Positions 5,128-7,528 of a DNA stretch of 7,528 bases are shown here, one piece after another (the stretch's first letter is position 1; each line of letters starts with the position of its first letter). Source of the DNA: CAYRTD01 sp964595055 (lineage in GTDB: Bacteria; Bacteroidota; Bacteroidia; Bacteroidales; GCA-2748055). The DNA lies in NCBI GenBank assembly GCA_964595055.1, contig CAZQOV010000154.1, positions 1 through 7,528 of the forward strand, read 5' to 3'. The position numbers and the translations under genes were made by a program. The notes under the pieces were generated by a model, which was given only the letters and a program-made list of their open reading frames with translations, was not told the DNA's origin and ran no database searches.

Positions 5128-7528
5128 ATGTTTGAAAATAATAATAAAAATATAAGAATAACAAGCAAGTCACAAAATCCCTTTGTAGGGATTCGACCAC
5201 TGAGTATGGAGGAAAGCCATTTGTTTTTTGGCCGGGACAAACCTGTTGAACTCATTTTAAGGAAATTAAGGAATGACCGTTTTGTTATAGTTAGTGGCGG
5301 TTCGGGTGTGGGAAAATCTTCCCTGGTGAATTGTGGACTTATTCCCAAAATGAGGGAAGAAGGAAATTGGAAAAGCTATAACGCTGAAATCACAGATTCT
5401 CCTTTAAAAAGTTTTTATTCTCATATACTTCAGATTACCGAAAATTCTGCAGGCAAACCTTTCGATTTTAATGAAAGTGGCATAAAAAAGACAGACCTGA
5501 TCAGCCTCCTTAAGGAAGATTATCGGAAAACCCAGTCAAATTATTTGTTTTTCATCGATCAGATTGAACAGCTCTTAATTACTGAGGGTCGGAAGAATGC
5601 GGAAGAATGGAAAAAAAATATTTTTTTCTATTTTTCTTTGCTCTTCGATTTGGTAGAGGAAGAGGATATTCCCATATATATCATAATGGCCATCCGGTCT
5701 GATTTTCTCGAAGAATTTTCAACATTTACAGATTCCGCTAAACTGATCCGTAAATATAATTACCTGTTACCTCAGATGGATGACAATGAGCTCAGGGAAG
5801 TAATTACCGGATCATTGAATTATTCCGGAGCAGACTGGGATAAACAATTAGCTGACCGAATGATCAGGGATCTGAGTAGCAGGACTGATAAGCTCTCTTT
5901 AATGCAATATGTCTTATTAAGAACTTTTGACTCCTGGAAGGAATCCGGTCTGGAAGGGGAGCCCATGGGATTGAAAAACTACGAAGAAGTCGGAACTGTT
6001 TCCCACGTAGTTGAACATAATGCAGAAAAAGCCTATAATAACCTTGATGAGAAGAAAAAGAAACTATGTGAAAGAATTTTTAAAAGCCTTGCATGGAAGA
6101 CAGCCAATAATGAATATTTAAAGCTGAATGCAAAAATTGGAGATATTGCTCAAATTGCTCAGGTCGAGGAATATCAGGTTATTAAGGTGGCTAATGTATT
6201 CAATAAAAGCCGGTATGCATTATTGAATCCTCCGCAGAATACACTTTTAACCGAGGACACCTATTTAGGGCTTAGTCATGAGGTGTTAATTCGAACCTGG
6301 CCCCGTCTTAAGGAATGGATTGATGAAGAAGCAGAATCCATTGCCATCTACAAGGATCTTGCCGAAGCTGCTTTTTATTTCCAATTGGGGAAAGCGGAAT
6401 TGTGGACTCCACCGGAACTTGATAAGGCAGTAGCCTGGAGGGATCAGAATCAACCCAATATGGCCTGGGCTCAAAGGCATAATTCCGCTTTTGAGCGTAC
6501 AATGGTATTTCTGAATTTTTCCGAAAACGAATACCATCATGGACTGGAAAGGAAAAAAAGAGCCAGAATAATTAGGACCCTTGTAGCTGGTGCGCTTTCT
6601 GTGGTTGTAGGAATACTGGTCGTATTTTTTCTTTTTTTCCAACTTCGTCCTTCCGATTCCAGGGACAAATCCTCCCAGGTATTATCAGGAAAAAATGGGA
6701 ATCAGGAAAGCTCCGCCGGACTCAATGAGGAAGCGACCTCCCAATCTGAAGATGATTTTGCTGAAGAAGGGGCGTCTTTTTCCGGTCAGCGCCAGGAAGA
6801 GGCCAGACAACCTGATTCCGGTGAGCAGGAAGAGGCAGCTCTTGTTCGTCGAAGAGAAAATGTTCAGTCACAGGGTCAGGAAACAGAAGAGCAGATCTCT
6901 GAAGCTACTGAAGAACCCGGGGAGGAGAGTGAAAACACCAGAAATAATACCCGATTTACCGATCCTCTGGGAAGTATTTCCGATGAGTTGTCAGATATTG
7001 CACAGACTTCAGAGGATGATGTAGGTCCCGGAACCGGAGAAGAAGTCAGAGAGAGTCTTAATCCGATGACGGCCGGCCTGGTTCCTTCACGGATTCGGGA
7101 TATCCTCGATAATATTGCACAGTCCTCGATTGAGGTTAAGAATGATCAGGATTTAAAATCACTCCTTGCCTATCAGTCATTTCTTTTTAATAATGAATAT
7201 AACAACGGAAAATATAATCCGGTAATTTATGAGGCTCTTTATACCTCCATTCGTGCTCAGATAGGAAGCAGTTTTAATGCTTATGAAGGGCACTCTAATG
7301 CAGTACGTACCCTGGATTTTCTGCCAAATTCGAATACATTTTTGAGTGCCGGAAGTGATGGCAGGGTTTTGAAATGGAGTGCCTCGGGAGACAATACTCA
7401 ATATTCCGTTGTGCTTTCCGGCCGGGGAATCCTTGAGGCAATGATGGTAAGTCCCGATGGTCGATGGTTGATTGCTTCCGAAAGCCGGAAAGGCATTTTA
7501 TTGATGAATCTCACTTCCGGCAGCAGCA
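5128..7528 (+). CDS. nSTAND1-type STAND ATPase with one transmembrane helix and C-terminal WD40 repeats, 3'-truncated
   Basis: Eight hundred residues are visible and the frame is open to the window edge. ATG 5128 is chosen because it is the first Met and the conserved NPFVGIRPL opening (residues 17-25) excludes the next one, M27. STAND ATPase landmarks: FFGRD at 33-37, Walker A GGSGVGKSS at 57-65 (K63), Walker B FFIDQIEQLL at 141-150 (D144, E147), the sensor-like IRSDF at 189-193, and the LSHEVLIRTW signature at 382-391. A basic stretch (475-483) precedes one hydrophobic helix (about 484-506), then an acidic linker (about 508-644), a helical segment with SLLAYQSFLFN (678-688), and a first WD40 blade (G721-H722, D744, W750) with a second starting near 763. 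STAND proteins are ligand-triggered ATP switches used in signalling and biological conflict. The trigger and effector here are unknown. The propeller is cut off by the window. Confidence 0.92.
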   Translation, partial: MFENNNKNIRITSKSQNPFVGIRPLSMEESHLFFGRDKPVELILRKLRNDRFVIVSGGSGVGKSSLVNCGLIPKMREEGNWKSYNAEITDSPLKSFYSHILQITENSAGKPFDFNESGIKKTDLISLLKEDYRKTQSNYLFFIDQIEQLLITEGRKNAEEWKKNIFFYFSLLFDLVEEEDIPIYIIMAIRSDFLEEFSTFTDSAKLIRKYNYLLPQMDDNELREVITGSLNYSGADWDKQLADRMIRDLSSRTDKLSLMQYVLLRTFDSWKESGLEGEPMGLKNYEEVGTVSHVVEHNAEKAYNNLDEKKKKLCERIFKSLAWKTANNEYLKLNAKIGDIAQIAQVEEYQVIKVANVFNKSRYALLNPPQNTLLTEDTYLGLSHEVLIRTWPRLKEWIDEEAESIAIYKDLAEAAFYFQLGKAELWTPPELDKAVAWRDQNQPNMAWAQRHNSAFERTMVFLNFSENEYHHGLERKKRARIIRTLVAGALSVVVGILVVFFLFFQLRPSDSRDKSSQVLSGKNGNQESSAGLNEEATSQSEDDFAEEGASFSGQRQEEARQPDSGEQEEAALVRRRENVQSQGQETEEQISEATEEPGEESENTRNNTRFTDPLGSISDELSDIAQTSEDDVGPGTGEEVRESLNPMTAGLVPSRIRDILDNIAQSSIEVKNDQDLKSLLAYQSFLFNNEYNNGKYNPVIYEALYTSIRAQIGSSFNAYEGHSNAVRTLDFLPNSNTFLSAGSDGRVLKWSASGDNTQYSVVLSGRGILEAMMVSPDGRWLIASESRKGILLMNLTSGSS
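6655..7059 (+). other. Acidic low-complexity linker after the transmembrane helix
   Basis: Residues about 510-644 of the STAND protein are dominated by Glu, Ser, Gln, Asp and Gly with few hydrophobics, so they are probably disordered. The stretch begins right after the membrane helix and ends before the helical segment that leads into the WD40 propeller. It would act as a flexible tether on the far side of the membrane. The row 6721-6780 is 47% GC (28 of 60) against 32% (19 of 60) for the ATPase row 5401-5460, a compositional shift that follows the Glu/Ser-rich coding content. Confidence 0.75.
6976..7131 (+). repeat. Short degenerate repeat flanking the linker end
   Basis: SISDELSDIAQTS (about 6973-7011) and RIRDILDNIAQSS (about 7090-7128) are similar peptides. 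They share an exact 11-base DNA core, ATATTGCACAG, at 6995-7005 and 7112-7122, exactly 117 bases (39 codons) apart. This suggests a local duplication inside the linker, or two copies of a short helical motif. Confidence 0.45.

Noticed and set aside
6695..7024. A + strand 109-codon ORF within the linker of the STAND gene
   Set aside because: It is an out-of-frame reading of the purine-rich acidic linker. Its basic, proline-rich translation is what a +1 shift of Glu/Ser-rich codons produces, and it has no ribosome binding site.

Overview
The window looks like chromosomal DNA from a member of the Bacteroidota. The main reason is the end of the first gene, which is a textbook type IX secretion system (T9SS) type A sorting domain; T9SS is restricted to this phylum and its close relatives. 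Bacteroidota-style SprB/PKD-like adhesin modules and a moderate to low GC content fit the same assignment. I cannot place it further than phylum.

Layout, all on the + strand. (1) Bases 1-4730 hold the 3' part (1575 visible residues) of a very large secreted modular surface protein. Its order is divergent InlB-type repeats, three related Ig-like modules, four SprB/PKD-like modules, two PKD-like domains, a jelly-roll 'choice-of-anchor J'-like domain, an Omp28/thioredoxin-fold-like domain that lacks the CxxC cysteines, and the T9SS sorting domain. (2) Bases 4731-5127 contain no intact gene. They start with a strong, well-placed ribosome binding site and an ATG that reads only ten codons before a stop. 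Signal-peptide-like and PorP/SprF-like peptide fragments follow in other frames, so this may be a decayed gene. A weak hairpin near 5026-5049 may be a terminator. (3) Bases 5128-7528 hold the first 800 residues of a STAND-family ATPase (nSTAND1 type). It has an intact P-loop, a single transmembrane helix, a long acidic linker and the first blades of a WD40 beta-propeller, and it runs off the right edge.

How they may work together: the first protein is exported and anchored on or released from the cell surface. The second is predicted to sit in the inner membrane, with its ATPase in the cytoplasm and its propeller in the periplasm. No sequence evidence ties the two functionally beyond adjacency and shared strand. 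The nearly 400-base gap suggests separate transcription today. If the middle relic really is a PorP/SprF-like gene, the ancestral locus would have encoded a T9SS cargo beside a T9SS-associated outer-membrane protein and a membrane STAND protein. I see no RNA genes, CRISPR arrays, insertion sequences or minus-strand genes.
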